DNA of 64,000 nt, from NCBI RefSeq assembly GCF_039537875.1, contig NZ_BAABBI010000001.1, positions 372,001-436,000 of the forward strand. The letters run 5' to 3'. This document shows positions 49,841 through 59,066 of the stretch, piece by piece. This stretch comes from Corallibacter vietnamensis. Lineage in GTDB: Bacteria > Bacteroidota > Bacteroidia > Flavobacteriales > Flavobacteriaceae. The notes beneath the pieces are model-generated. The model had not been told where the DNA came from. It worked only from the letters and a program-made list of their open reading frames with translations, and did no database searches. How positions within the stretch are numbered: the stretch's first letter is position 1; each line of letters starts with the position of its first letter. Both the position numbers and the translations under genes were made by a program.

Positions 49841-52800
49841 ATGAAGCTATTAACTACATTATTTTTAACCTTTTTCAGCTTTTGTGCATTGGCTCAAGAC
49901 TTGAACTCTAACTACAAAACAAAAACTGTTGCTGTAAGAGACTCTATTGCTATAGATAGCGTAAGTATAAACCCAAGTTTCTTTTCATTAAAAGTTAACG
50001 ATAGCACCTATTTAGACGATTCCTATTACACGGTTGATTATGCAAAATCAGTTTTAACTTTAAAAAAACCTATAAAAACAGATTCGGTTACAATAAGCTA
50101 TTTAAAATATCCTGAATACCTAACACGTACATACCAACAACTTAATGATGATGTTATTGTAAATAGTAGCGGGAAACTTCAAAAACTATACAAACTTTCT
50201 CAACCTAGCGAAAAAAACACCTTTACGCCTTTTGATGGTTTAACAACCTCTGGTAGCATTTCGCGTGGTATTATTGTTGGAAACAATCAAAACTCTGTAT
50301 TAAACAGTGAACTTGACTTACAAATTACTGGAAAGTTAAGCGATAAAGTTTCCTTGAGAGCCTCTATACAAGATGCCAATATACCTTTACAGGAAAGTGG
50401 TTATTCTCAACGGCTTGATGAGTTTGACCAAGTATTTGTAGAATTATTTAGTGACAATTGGAAAATACGAGCCGGTGATGTAGACCTAGAAAACACTAAC
50501 TCCTACTTTGCTAATTTTAGCAAACGTGTACAAGGCTTGTCTGTAAACGCAAAACTAAATCATCCTGAATCTACTACCAACCTTTTTGCAGCAGGTGCGC
50601 TAGTAAGAGGGCAATTTACAACAAGCCAATTTATTGCTCAAGAAGGAAATCAAGGACCATACAAGTTAAAAGGTCCTAATGGTGAACTCTACGTGTTAAT
50701 TGTCTCTGGTAGTGAAACCGTTTACGTAAATGGTATTGCTTTAAAACGTGGTGAAAACGAAGATTATATTATAGATTATAACGCTGGAGAAATTATTTTT
50801 AACGCCACATTTCCTATTACTTCAGAAATGCGTATTACAGTTGATTATCAATATAGCGAACGAAACTACTCGCGTTTAGTTGTTTTTGGTGGCGGAAATT
50901 ACTCAAGCGAAAAATTAAAAATTGGCGCCTCTATTTATAGTGAGAATGATGCTAAAAATAATCCGCTGCAACAAAACCTATCTAACGAACAAATAGAAAT
51001 ATTAGCAAACGCAGGCGATGACACTTCTCAAATGATTGCACCTTCAATAACTCCAGAAGTTTACAACGAAAATAGGATTTTATATAAAAAAGAAATCATT
51101 AATGGCGTAGAAGCATTTGTGTTTTCTAACAATCCTGAAGACGAATTATTTAGCGTTAATTTCTCCCTTGTAGGAGACAATCAAGGTAATTATGTAGTAA
51201 GTAACATCAATGCCATAACAACCATATATGAATATGTAGCTCCTATAGCTGGTGTTCCGCAAGGGAATTTTGAACCTATTATAAGACTTGTTGCTCCAAC
51301 AAAATTACAAGTTGCCGTAGTAAACGGAAGTTACACGCCTTCAGAAAAAACACATATTGCTTTTGAAGTTGCTGGTAGTAAAAATGACTTAAACTTATTT
51401 TCAGATATAGATGATAGCGATAACGATGGCTTTGCTGGAAAACTTAAAATAGAGCAAGCTATAATAAAAAAAGATAGCCTTTGGAATTTAAACGCATATA
51501 TTGACGGTGATTATGTTCAAGAAAACTTTAGATCTATTGAGCGTTTATATAATGCCGAATTTAACAGAGATTGGAATTTAGACCAATCTACAGGTATACA
51601 AGCTGTAACTAATTACGGGAATCAGTTTTTCTCTAAAACTGGATTACGTGTTTTTCATGCTCAAAAAGGGTATGCTAATTATCAATTTGAACATTTAAAT
51701 TACTCTGAAAATTTCACAGGAAATAGACATGTAGCAAACGCAAATTTAATTTTAAACAAATGGCAAATCACTACAAATTCTAGCTTTCTCAATGCTACGT
51801 CAAACATCAATACATCAACATTTTTAAGAAGCTATAACAGAATTACCTATAGCTTAAAAAAAGCTTGGGTTGGTACCAAAGTAGGACTAGAAGATAATCA
51901 GCAAAAAAACATAGAAACTAAAGCCTTTACTGCCTTAAGTCAGAAATATAAATCTTATGAAGTCTTTACAGGTATTGGAGACAGCACAAAAGTTTTTGCC
52001 GAAATTGGCTATAAGTATCGAGTAAATGACAGTATAAGAAATGGTACTTTACAAAAAGTGAATACCTCAAACACGTATTATATTGACACACGACTTATTC
52101 AAAACACTAAAACCAACCTATCTATTTACGCTAATTACAGAACCTTAAAAGATACTGACCCTAATATTGAAAAAGAACAATCATTCAACTCAAGGTTACA
52201 ATTTAGCCAGCGATTCATTGATCAGTTTATATTATTCAACACAGCATACGAAACCAATTCAGGAACACTACCTCAACAAGATTTTACCTATGTAGAAGTA
52301 GAACCAGGACAAGGTGCTTATGTTTGGATAGACTATAATAACAATGGTATTCAAGAAATAGAAGAATTTGAAGTTGCTCAATTTCAAGATGAAGGCAAAT
52401 TCATTCGTGTGTTATTACCAAACCAAGTGTTTATAAAAACACATCAAAACAGATTGAGTTTAGCACTAACACTAAACCCTATACAATGGTCTGGTTCAGA
52501 GAATGGATTCTTAAAAACGCTATCTCATTTTTACAATCAAACATCTTATTTGGTAGATAGAAAAGAAAAACGTCAAGGAAGCGCTTTTAATCTTAATCCG
52601 TTTTATGGCGAAAAAGACAACGAATTAGGACTACAGTCTAATTTTAGAAATGTTTTCTTTTTTAACCGAGGAAAACAACGTTACACATCATCATATACAT
52701 TTTTAAAAAATGGCTCTCGCAACATTTTAACAGTTGGTTTTATTGAAAACTCACTTACAAGCCACAAGCTGAATTTCAACCATAAGTTTGCAAAAAACTG

Positions 52801-53275
52801 GTTAATAAACTTATCATCTAGTTTTGATATAAACGAAAGCGAAAGTGAAAACTTCTCAAGTAAAAATTACAAACTAGACGAATTGCGCTTTAACCCAAAG
52901 TTATCTTATTTGTTTAGTGATAATGCACAGTTTGATGTTTTTTATCAATACACCACAAAAGATAACACCATTGGAAATGAAGAACAATTGAAACAACAAA
53001 ATTATGGCTTGTCATTTTCGTTTTCTAAAAATCAAAAAGCAGCGATTAGTGGAGAGTTAAACTATTTTTCAAATGATTTTACTGGAAATGCAAATTCACC
53101 GGTAGCGTATCAAATTCTTGAAGGGTTACAACCTGGTAAAAACTTTACGTGGACATTACTAATTCAAAAAAAACTAACCAAGTATCTTGATTTAAACTTG
53201 AGCTACTTTGGCAGAAAAACCGAGACAAGCAAAGTCATACATACAGGAAACATTCAGCTTAAAGCATATTTTTAA
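49841..53275 (+). CDS. Large beta-barrel outer-membrane protein of unknown function
   Basis: The 1144-residue protein has a signal peptide (MKLLTTLFLTFFSFCALAQ), an N-terminal domain (about 20-130) with alternating strands (FFSLKVNDSTYLDDSYYTV, LKKPIKTDSVTISYLKYPEY) and a long run of short amphipathic strands from about 140 to the end (GSISRGIIVGNNQNSVLN, LKAYF), consistent with an outer-membrane barrel. A possible Ca2+-type DSDNDGFAG loop occurs near residue 530. There is no TonB plug. I do not recognise a named family, although long proteins of this layout are found across Bacteroidota. It stands alone between divergent xth and a flavoprotein. Confidence 0.82.
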   Translation: MKLLTTLFLTFFSFCALAQDLNSNYKTKTVAVRDSIAIDSVSINPSFFSLKVNDSTYLDDSYYTVDYAKSVLTLKKPIKTDSVTISYLKYPEYLTRTYQQLNDDVIVNSSGKLQKLYKLSQPSEKNTFTPFDGLTTSGSISRGIIVGNNQNSVLNSELDLQITGKLSDKVSLRASIQDANIPLQESGYSQRLDEFDQVFVELFSDNWKIRAGDVDLENTNSYFANFSKRVQGLSVNAKLNHPESTTNLFAAGALVRGQFTTSQFIAQEGNQGPYKLKGPNGELYVLIVSGSETVYVNGIALKRGENEDYIIDYNAGEIIFNATFPITSEMRITVDYQYSERNYSRLVVFGGGNYSSEKLKIGASIYSENDAKNNPLQQNLSNEQIEILANAGDDTSQMIAPSITPEVYNENRILYKKEIINGVEAFVFSNNPEDELFSVNFSLVGDNQGNYVVSNINAITTIYEYVAPIAGVPQGNFEPIIRLVAPTKLQVAVVNGSYTPSEKTHIAFEVAGSKNDLNLFSDIDDSDNDGFAGKLKIEQAIIKKDSLWNLNAYIDGDYVQENFRSIERLYNAEFNRDWNLDQSTGIQAVTNYGNQFFSKTGLRVFHAQKGYANYQFEHLNYSENFTGNRHVANANLILNKWQITTNSSFLNATSNINTSTFLRSYNRITYSLKKAWVGTKVGLEDNQQKNIETKAFTALSQKYKSYEVFTGIGDSTKVFAEIGYKYRVNDSIRNGTLQKVNTSNTYYIDTRLIQNTKTNLSIYANYRTLKDTDPNIEKEQSFNSRLQFSQRFIDQFILFNTAYETNSGTLPQQDFTYVEVEPGQGAYVWIDYNNNGIQEIEEFEVAQFQDEGKFIRVLLPNQVFIKTHQNRLSLALTLNPIQWSGSENGFLKTLSHFYNQTSYLVDRKEKRQGSAFNLNPFYGEKDNELGLQSNFRNVFFFNRGKQRYTSSYTFLKNGSRNILTVGFIENSLTSHKLNFNHKFAKNWLINLSSSFDINESESENFSSKNYKLDELRFNPKLSYLFSDNAQFDVFYQYTTKDNTIGNEEQLKQQNYGLSFSFSKNQKAAISGELNYFSNDFTGNANSPVAYQILEGLQPGKNFTWTLLIQKKLTKYLDLNLSYFGRKTETSKVIHTGNIQLKAYF

Positions 53276-53348
53276 AAATACGTGCCTTTACAATTTGTGT
53301 AAAAGCATTAAAAAATGTATACTCCGCAGATAACATCAAACTGTATTC

Positions 53349-54383
53349 ATGAAAGACTTTGTAATTATAGGCGCTGCACAAGCAGGGCTCTCTATGGCCT
53401 ATTTTTTAAAAAAAAGCCAGAAAGATTTCTTAATAATTGACAAAGAAAACGAAATTGGCGCTTCTTGGCTTAACCGTTGGGATTCTCTAAAGTTATTTAC
53501 ACCAACAGAGTTTAACCATCTAACAGGTTTACCTTTTCCAGCACCAAAAGGGCATTATCCTGATAAGTATGAAGTCGCTTCTTATTTTAAAAAGTATGTA
53601 AAAACTTTTGAGCTGCCTGTTCAACTAAACACACTTGCCAAAGGCATTGAAAAACAAGATAATTGTTTTGTTATAACAACCAATCAACAAGAAATAACTA
53701 GCAAACATGTTATTATAGCAACAGGCCCATTTCACATTCCTTACACGCCAAAATTTCACAACAAGCTCTCAAACGATATCTACCAAGTTCATAGTAATTA
53801 TTACAAAAGCCCTGATCAACTTCAAAAAGGCACTACACTTGTTGTTGGTGGTGGCGATAGCGGATTTCAAATTTTAGATGAGATTTCTAAAAACACAACA
53901 GACACCACTTACTTTTCAGGAAACACAGACATTAGAACATTACCTCAAGAAATATTAGGAAAAACGTTGTGGTGGTGGTTTACAAAAACAGGTTTTTTGA
54001 GTTTTAGCAAAAAGTCATGGATTGGCAAACGCATTAGCCAGTCTAAGCAACCTATTATAGGTACAGATGTTAAAGCCATTTTAAAACGTAACAATGTAGA
54101 AACTGTTGGTTACACTATTGATGCTGTAGAAGACACAATAAAAACAACCTCTAAAAACCTAGAAAATGTAAAAAATATTGTTTGGGCTACTGGTTACAAA
54201 CCTAACTTTAAATGGATAAAAAACATTGAACTTACAGATGATAACTACCCAAAACACCACAGAGGAATTAGTACAACAAAAGGACTTTACTTTATTGGGC
54301 TACCTTGGTTACATACAAGAGGCTCAGCAACATTAGGCGGTATAAAAAAAGATGCGGCTTTTTTAGCTAAAGAGATTTTGTGA
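53349..54383 (+). CDS. FAD-dependent monooxygenase-like flavoprotein
   Basis: The 344-residue protein has two Rossmann motifs: the FAD site VIIGAAQAGLSMAYFLKKS at the N-terminus and the NAD(P) site VVGGGDSGFQILDE near residue 174. Between them is the segment ASWLNRWDSLKLFTPTEFN, and a C-terminal ATGYKPNFKWI completes the layout of the flavin monooxygenase-like group (often annotated as a K+-transport flavoprotein, CzcO). The substrate is unknown. It lies 73 bases after the outer-membrane protein on the same strand and has no other partner. Confidence 0.9.
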   Translation: MKDFVIIGAAQAGLSMAYFLKKSQKDFLIIDKENEIGASWLNRWDSLKLFTPTEFNHLTGLPFPAPKGHYPDKYEVASYFKKYVKTFELPVQLNTLAKGIEKQDNCFVITTNQQEITSKHVIIATGPFHIPYTPKFHNKLSNDIYQVHSNYYKSPDQLQKGTTLVVGGGDSGFQILDEISKNTTDTTYFSGNTDIRTLPQEILGKTLWWWFTKTGFLSFSKKSWIGKRISQSKQPIIGTDVKAILKRNNVETVGYTIDAVEDTIKTTSKNLENVKNIVWATGYKPNFKWIKNIELTDDNYPKHHRGISTTKGLYFIGLPWLHTRGSATLGGIKKDAAFLAKEIL

Positions 54384-54400
54384 AAACCGTTTAAAAAATT

Positions 54401-55474
54401 TTAATAATATTTTATTTTACGAGACCAAACATACAAGGGCTCGTCATTGACTATTTTAGTGATTTTTATCCAATTTCCCTTTTTGTCGAATTTGTATTTA
54501 AAGGCTATAGTTGTTGTGTTGTTATTCTCTAATAATATACTCTTAACAATAAATCCGCTTTTATTATAAAACGTTTCTTGAGAACTGTAAAAGGATTTAT
54601 CTACTGATGATCTTTTCTCTTGAAACACTTTTAACCCATTTTCATTATACCTATAATTTGTAATTCTAAATTTAGTTGAATCACTCGGCCTAAAGAACAC
54701 TTTATAGGTTATTAATTTATTTAGCTCGTTATATTTATAAGTCTTTTTGGAATAAACGCTACCTTCTTCCTCAAAATAATTCAGTTCTAATATTTTATTT
54801 CCTCGTTTGTCATAACCATATTCATGCAAAGTATTTAATGAGTCTAAAAAATTTAATTTCTTATTTTCTAAATCTCTCAAATTGGGAATATATTTTCGGC
54901 TTTTCTTAACAACATAGCCTTGATGATTCAAATCATAAACGATAGAGGGTCTATCTCCTTCTTCATCAATTATTCTCGTTTCAATTATCTTATTATTTTT
55001 ATTACGAATGAAGTACCAATGAACAAAATCATTTGGTTCACCACTAAAATAATAACTCATCGCAATTGGCTTATTAAAGTTATTATAATGAAACTTGGTA
55101 AGCCAAAATTCATTGTTATAATAAAATTCTTTTTCCTCTATAAGATTATTATTTTCATCATAAGTATATTTATATCCCCTTTCAAAACTCCCGTCTTTGT
55201 TATACCACGTTTCATTTTTAGGAAGTCCATTTTCTAAAAATTCTTTGTAATAGTTTACATAAAAAACCCAATGATAATTATACCAATACAAATAAAACCT
55301 ACTCTTTATACCTTTAGGCGCAAAAACTGTTGCATGCCCATAATCGCCATCACCTCTCATAAAAACATAGTTCTGTTTATTTTCATTTAAAAACTCCACT
55401 TTCTCCCTAACTGATTTTGGATTACCGTAAATGGTATCCAAATTTTGTTGAGAATAAACAGCCAAGGAAAACAA
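54401..55474 (-). CDS. YD-repeat-like secreted protein with TGA in its signal peptide (possible pseudogene)
   Basis: The 357-residue frame opens at a TTG with only a fragment of a signal peptide (MFSLAVYSQ). In the same frame, 36 bases earlier, an ATG at 55510 begins MRCLFVFVFVF and a TGA at 55475-55477 follows. Replacing that one stop with a sense codon would give a normal signal peptide, so the gene is probably broken by a single nonsense change or a base-call error. The rest has YD/RHS-like strands, such as YTYDENNNLIEEKEF and YRYNENGLKVFQEKR, and no other disruption. The role is unknown; it is probably a cell-envelope protein when intact. Confidence 0.6.
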   Translation of the reverse strand: MFSLAVYSQQNLDTIYGNPKSVREKVEFLNENKQNYVFMRGDGDYGHATVFAPKGIKSRFYLYWYNYHWVFYVNYYKEFLENGLPKNETWYNKDGSFERGYKYTYDENNNLIEEKEFYYNNEFWLTKFHYNNFNKPIAMSYYFSGEPNDFVHWYFIRNKNNKIIETRIIDEEGDRPSIVYDLNHQGYVVKKSRKYIPNLRDLENKKLNFLDSLNTLHEYGYDKRGNKILELNYFEEEGSVYSKKTYKYNELNKLITYKVFFRPSDSTKFRITNYRYNENGLKVFQEKRSSVDKSFYSSQETFYNKSGFIVKSILLENNNTTTIAFKYKFDKKGNWIKITKIVNDEPLYVWSRKIKYY

Positions 55475-55599
55475 TCAAAAAACAAAAACAAAAACAAACA
55501 AACACCTCATAATCAATATAATATATAGAATAAAAATATAAAAATCACTAAATCAAATAAACACAATTGAGTGAAATAGCTCCTTCAATGAGTGAAACA

Positions 55600-55632
55600 A
55601 AAAAATCCCAAGTAAGTTTTACTTGGGATTTT
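55600..55632 (-). terminator. Intrinsic terminator of glyS
   Basis: AAAATCCCAAGTAA and TTACTTGGGATTTT pair around a three-base loop, followed on the minus strand by T-rich sequence, 37 bases after the glyS stop. Confidence 0.85.
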
Positions 55633-55668
55633 GTTTATAATCATTCCTATACTATATAGTTATAAGAA

Positions 55669-57216
55669 TTATTTCATTTTCATTAACCATTCTTTTACGT
55701 CAACTTCTTTTTTTATGATGTCACGTAATTCTTCAACTTTAACACGTTTTTGCTCCATCGTATCTCTATGGCGTATGGTCACTGTATTGTCTTCTAGGCT
55801 TTCTCCATCTACAGTAATACAAAATGGTGTACCTGCTGCATCTTGACGACGGTAACGTCTACCAACGGCATCTTTTTCGTCGTAAGTCACATTAAAGTCC
55901 CATTTTAAATCATCTACAATATCTTTTGCCATTTTTGTTAACGCTTCGTCTTTTCTTACTAAAGGTAAAATGGCTGCTTTTGTAGGCGCTAATACTGCTG
56001 GTAATTTTAGTACAGTTCTTGTACTTCCATCTTCTAAAGTTTCGTCTTGTAAACTATTTGAGAACACAGCTAAAAACATACGATCTAAACCAATAGAGGT
56101 TTCTAAAACATATGGTGTATAACTCGTATTATCTTCATGATCAAAGTATTGAAGTTTTTTACCAGAAAACTCTTCATGTTGCTTTAAATCGAAATCTGTA
56201 CGTGAGTGAATACCTTCTAACTCTTTAAATCCGAATGGGAATTTAAATTCAATATCTGTTGCGGCATCAGCATAATGCGCTAGTTTTTCATGGTCGTGAA
56301 AACGGTAATTTTCTTCACCTAAACCAAGTGATTTATGCCATTTAAGACGTGTTTCTTTCCAGTAATCAAACCACTCTTTTTGTGTTCCTGGTTTGATAAA
56401 ATATTGCATTTCCATTTGTTCAAACTCACGCTGACGGAAAATAAATTGTCTTGCTACAATTTCGTTTCTAAAAGCTTTTCCTGTTTGAGCAATACCAAAA
56501 GGAATTTTCATACGCCCTGTTTTTTGAACGTTTAAGAAATTCACAAAAATACCTTGTGCTGTTTCAGGACGTAGGTATAAATCCATGGCGCTATCTGCAC
56601 TTGCTCCTAGTTTGGTTCCAAACATTAAGTTAAACTGCTTAACGTCTGTCCAGTTTTTAGAGCCTGTTAAAGGATCGGCTATTTCTAGTTCTTCTATAAG
56701 TGCTTTTACATCAGCTAAATCTTCTTTTTCTAAAGATTGCCCTAAACGCTTAAGAATGGTATCAATTTTTTCTTGATAACCTAATACTCTTCCGTTTGTT
56801 GATACAAACTCGTCTTTATTAAAAGCGTCTCCAAAACGTTTTTCAGCTTTTTTGACTTCTTTATCTATTTTAGCTTCAATTTTTGCACAATAATCTTCTA
56901 CAAGAACATCTGCACGATAACGTTTTTTAGAGTCTTTATTATCTATCAACGGATCGTTAAATGCATCGACGTGTCCAGAAGCTTTCCAAGTAGTAGGATG
57001 CATAAATATTGCGGCGTCTATACCTACAATATTATCATGCATTTGTACCATGGCTTTCCACCAGTAGTCACGAATGTTTTTCTTTAACTCTGCGCCATTT
57101 TGTGCATAATCATACACAGCGCTTAATCCGTCATAAATCTCACTACTTTGAAATACATATCCGTATTCCTTTGCATGAGATATTACTTTTTTAAATTGAT
57201 CATCATTGTTTGCCAT
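55669..57216 (-). CDS. glyS: Glycine--tRNA ligase (single-chain type)
   Basis: This 515-residue class II synthetase has motif 2 (FRNEIVARQFIFRQREFEQM) and motif 3 (TSIGLDRMFLAVF). The catalytic core and the C-terminal anticodon-binding domain are present in one chain. It matches the alpha2-type GlyRS common in Bacteroidota, not the alpha2beta2 E. coli type. The N-terminal part starts ANNDDQFKKVISHAKEYGY as usual. A terminator follows and a coiled-coil gene lies upstream across another hairpin. Confidence 0.97.
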   Translation of the reverse strand: MANNDDQFKKVISHAKEYGYVFQSSEIYDGLSAVYDYAQNGAELKKNIRDYWWKAMVQMHDNIVGIDAAIFMHPTTWKASGHVDAFNDPLIDNKDSKKRYRADVLVEDYCAKIEAKIDKEVKKAEKRFGDAFNKDEFVSTNGRVLGYQEKIDTILKRLGQSLEKEDLADVKALIEELEIADPLTGSKNWTDVKQFNLMFGTKLGASADSAMDLYLRPETAQGIFVNFLNVQKTGRMKIPFGIAQTGKAFRNEIVARQFIFRQREFEQMEMQYFIKPGTQKEWFDYWKETRLKWHKSLGLGEENYRFHDHEKLAHYADAATDIEFKFPFGFKELEGIHSRTDFDLKQHEEFSGKKLQYFDHEDNTSYTPYVLETSIGLDRMFLAVFSNSLQDETLEDGSTRTVLKLPAVLAPTKAAILPLVRKDEALTKMAKDIVDDLKWDFNVTYDEKDAVGRRYRRQDAAGTPFCITVDGESLEDNTVTIRHRDTMEQKRVKVEELRDIIKKEVDVKEWLMKMK

Positions 57217-57227
57217 AATGCAAAAAT

Positions 57228-57259
57228 AAAAAACCGCTCCAACTAAAGGAACGGTTTTT
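57228..57259 (-). terminator. Intrinsic terminator after the coiled-coil gene
   Basis: AAAAACCGCTCC and GGAACGGTTTTT form a stem with one mismatch and a seven-base loop, with T-run on the minus strand, 20 bases after the stop of the coiled-coil gene. The glyS start lies just beyond it. Confidence 0.78.
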
Positions 57260-57279
57260 CAAAAAATAAAGTGGGTTAG

Positions 57280-58167
57280 TTAATTGAGTGCTATTTTTGT
57301 AGACCCTAATTTATTTTGGTCATGAAATACATTTACTAAATAATCTCCTTTTATCAGGTTATTATCAATAACTACATTCATTTTTGTGCAAGTTTCTAAA
57401 TCGGTGTTTGTGTAGTTTATTTCAGTCTTACCTGTATAAATTAGTGACTTTTCTCCAAAATTGACAACACCTCTATTTGCCACAACATTATTATTTGGGT
57501 CTATTATTTGTATATAAATATCTTTTCCACCTTGTGGTGTTAACTTATTTTTTAATAGGGTAAAGCATACTTCAATATGGTCTGCTTTGCTAGCTTTTTC
57601 AGTTTCTGATACGCTTTTAGAGCTTACGGTATGTAATGCTTTAGCTTGTATTTGTAACACCGCTAGACTTTGAGCTTCAAGTAAGTTTTTAGAAAGCTTT
57701 TCGTTTTTAGATTCTAATGAAGAAATATAGGCTTGTTGAAGCGCTAATTTTTCAGAAACAGCACGTACTTGATCGCTTAAAACTTTGTTTTGATGATTTG
57801 CTTCTTGAATTTTACTTAATAGCAAAGCATTCTCTTGTTTTAGAGTACTTAATTTACGGCTAATTTTAGATATTAAAGGAACACTGGTTTTAGCCGCTAT
57901 TAAAGAATCTAAAACAGCTTGAATTTTAGATTTTGATTGTTGCAACTCTTCTGATAGCATTTCATTTTTAACAGTGACTTTATCATATAAAGCTATCATC
58001 TCTGATAGTTCTTTTTGAACAAAACGATGTTCTTGTTCTAAAAATGCTTCATGATTTTTAAGTGTGTTATAACTTGAAAAGCTATATGACCCTAATACAA
58101 CAAATGCTATTACCAAAGTACCAATAATTAATCTGTAGTTAAAAAATTGAGGGTTAACTATCATCAT
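57280..58167 (-). CDS. Membrane-anchored coiled-coil protein with C-terminal beta domain
   Basis: The 295-residue protein has one helix near the N-terminus (about 13-30: IIGTLVIAFVVLGSYSF), a long coiled coil (about 32-180: LEQEHRFVQKELSEM to LSKNLLEAQSL) and a C-terminal beta domain (about 195-295: HIEVCFTLLKNKLTPQGGKD, GDYLVNVFHDQNKL). It is probably anchored in the inner membrane with the rest in the periplasm. Similar flavobacterial proteins are often misannotated as partition proteins. The function is unknown. Confidence 0.8.
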   Translation of the reverse strand: MMIVNPQFFNYRLIIGTLVIAFVVLGSYSFSSYNTLKNHEAFLEQEHRFVQKELSEMIALYDKVTVKNEMLSEELQQSKSKIQAVLDSLIAAKTSVPLISKISRKLSTLKQENALLLSKIQEANHQNKVLSDQVRAVSEKLALQQAYISSLESKNEKLSKNLLEAQSLAVLQIQAKALHTVSSKSVSETEKASKADHIEVCFTLLKNKLTPQGGKDIYIQIIDPNNNVVANRGVVNFGEKSLIYTGKTEINYTNTDLETCTKMNVVIDNNLIKGDYLVNVFHDQNKLGSTKIALN

Positions 58168-58330
58168 AATTAATTTTACCCTGCGAAGCTATGACTTATC
58201 TTGTTGTTATCAGATTTTAATCGACAAACAGAAAAAAAAATTGTTAAACATATTAAGCAATAACTATAAACAGCTATATATCAACATCATCAATAAAAAT
58301 TTTTAATATATTTAGTTGTAAATTATCATC

Positions 58331-59011
58331 ATGTTATCTGCCATAATCAATTTATTTTTTCCAAAAGTTTGCTATGCTTGTAATGGGCTTTTACATGATC
58401 ATGAAAGTTATATTTGCACAACATGTAGGCATGATTTACCTGTTACAAATTTTCATTTCAATAATGATTTAACAGTTTCAAAAACCTTTTATGGCAGAGC
58501 GGTTATTGAACAAGCTACAGCTTTATTAAGGTTTACAAAAAAAGGAATCACCCAAAAACTGATACACAATTTAAAATACAAAAACCATGAAGAAATTGGT
58601 GTTTTTCTTGGAGATTGGCTTGGTAGTGAATTAAAAACTATTGAAAGCTATAAAAACATTGACATAGTAATTCCTGTACCATTGCACAAAAAGAAATTAA
58701 AAAAAAGAGGATACAATCAAGTTGCTAAATTTGCACAACAAATAGCAAAAGCTTTAGATGCTGAATACACTAGCTCTGTACTAATAAAAGTAACTAACAC
58801 AGCTTCTCAAGTACACAAAAACAGATTTAGCAGGCTACTAAACACTCATGAAATATTTGTAGCAAAAAACAATCCTGAAATAGAAGGCAAACATATTTTA
58901 CTAGTTGATGATATTATTACCACAGGAGCCACATTAGAAGCTTGCATCAATGTATTAAGCAATGCAAATAATGTTAAAATAAGTATTGCTACAATGGCAA
59001 TTGCTCAATGA
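58331..59011 (+). CDS. ComF family phosphoribosyltransferase-like protein
   Basis: The 226-residue protein has an N-terminal zinc finger with two cysteine pairs (CYACNGLLHDHE, CTTCRHDLP) and the C-terminal PRPP-binding motif LLVDDIITTGATLE of type-I phosphoribosyltransferases. ComF helps DNA uptake in naturally competent bacteria, but homologues occur widely, also without competence. No other com genes are in the window. An Ig-like lipoprotein gene follows 55 bases later. Confidence 0.94.
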   Translation: MLSAIINLFFPKVCYACNGLLHDHESYICTTCRHDLPVTNFHFNNDLTVSKTFYGRAVIEQATALLRFTKKGITQKLIHNLKYKNHEEIGVFLGDWLGSELKTIESYKNIDIVIPVPLHKKKLKKRGYNQVAKFAQQIAKALDAEYTSSVLIKVTNTASQVHKNRFSRLLNTHEIFVAKNNPEIEGKHILLVDDIITTGATLEACINVLSNANNVKISIATMAIAQ

Positions 59012-59066
59012 GTATTTCGTTACTAACAAATATGTTGTTTCTTTGTAAAAATTTCAAACGGGTATA

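Noticed and set aside
57221..57228. TATTTTTG element as promoter of glyS
   Set aside because: It lies five bases before the start and within the terminator of the upstream gene, so a start site there would leave no room for a leader.
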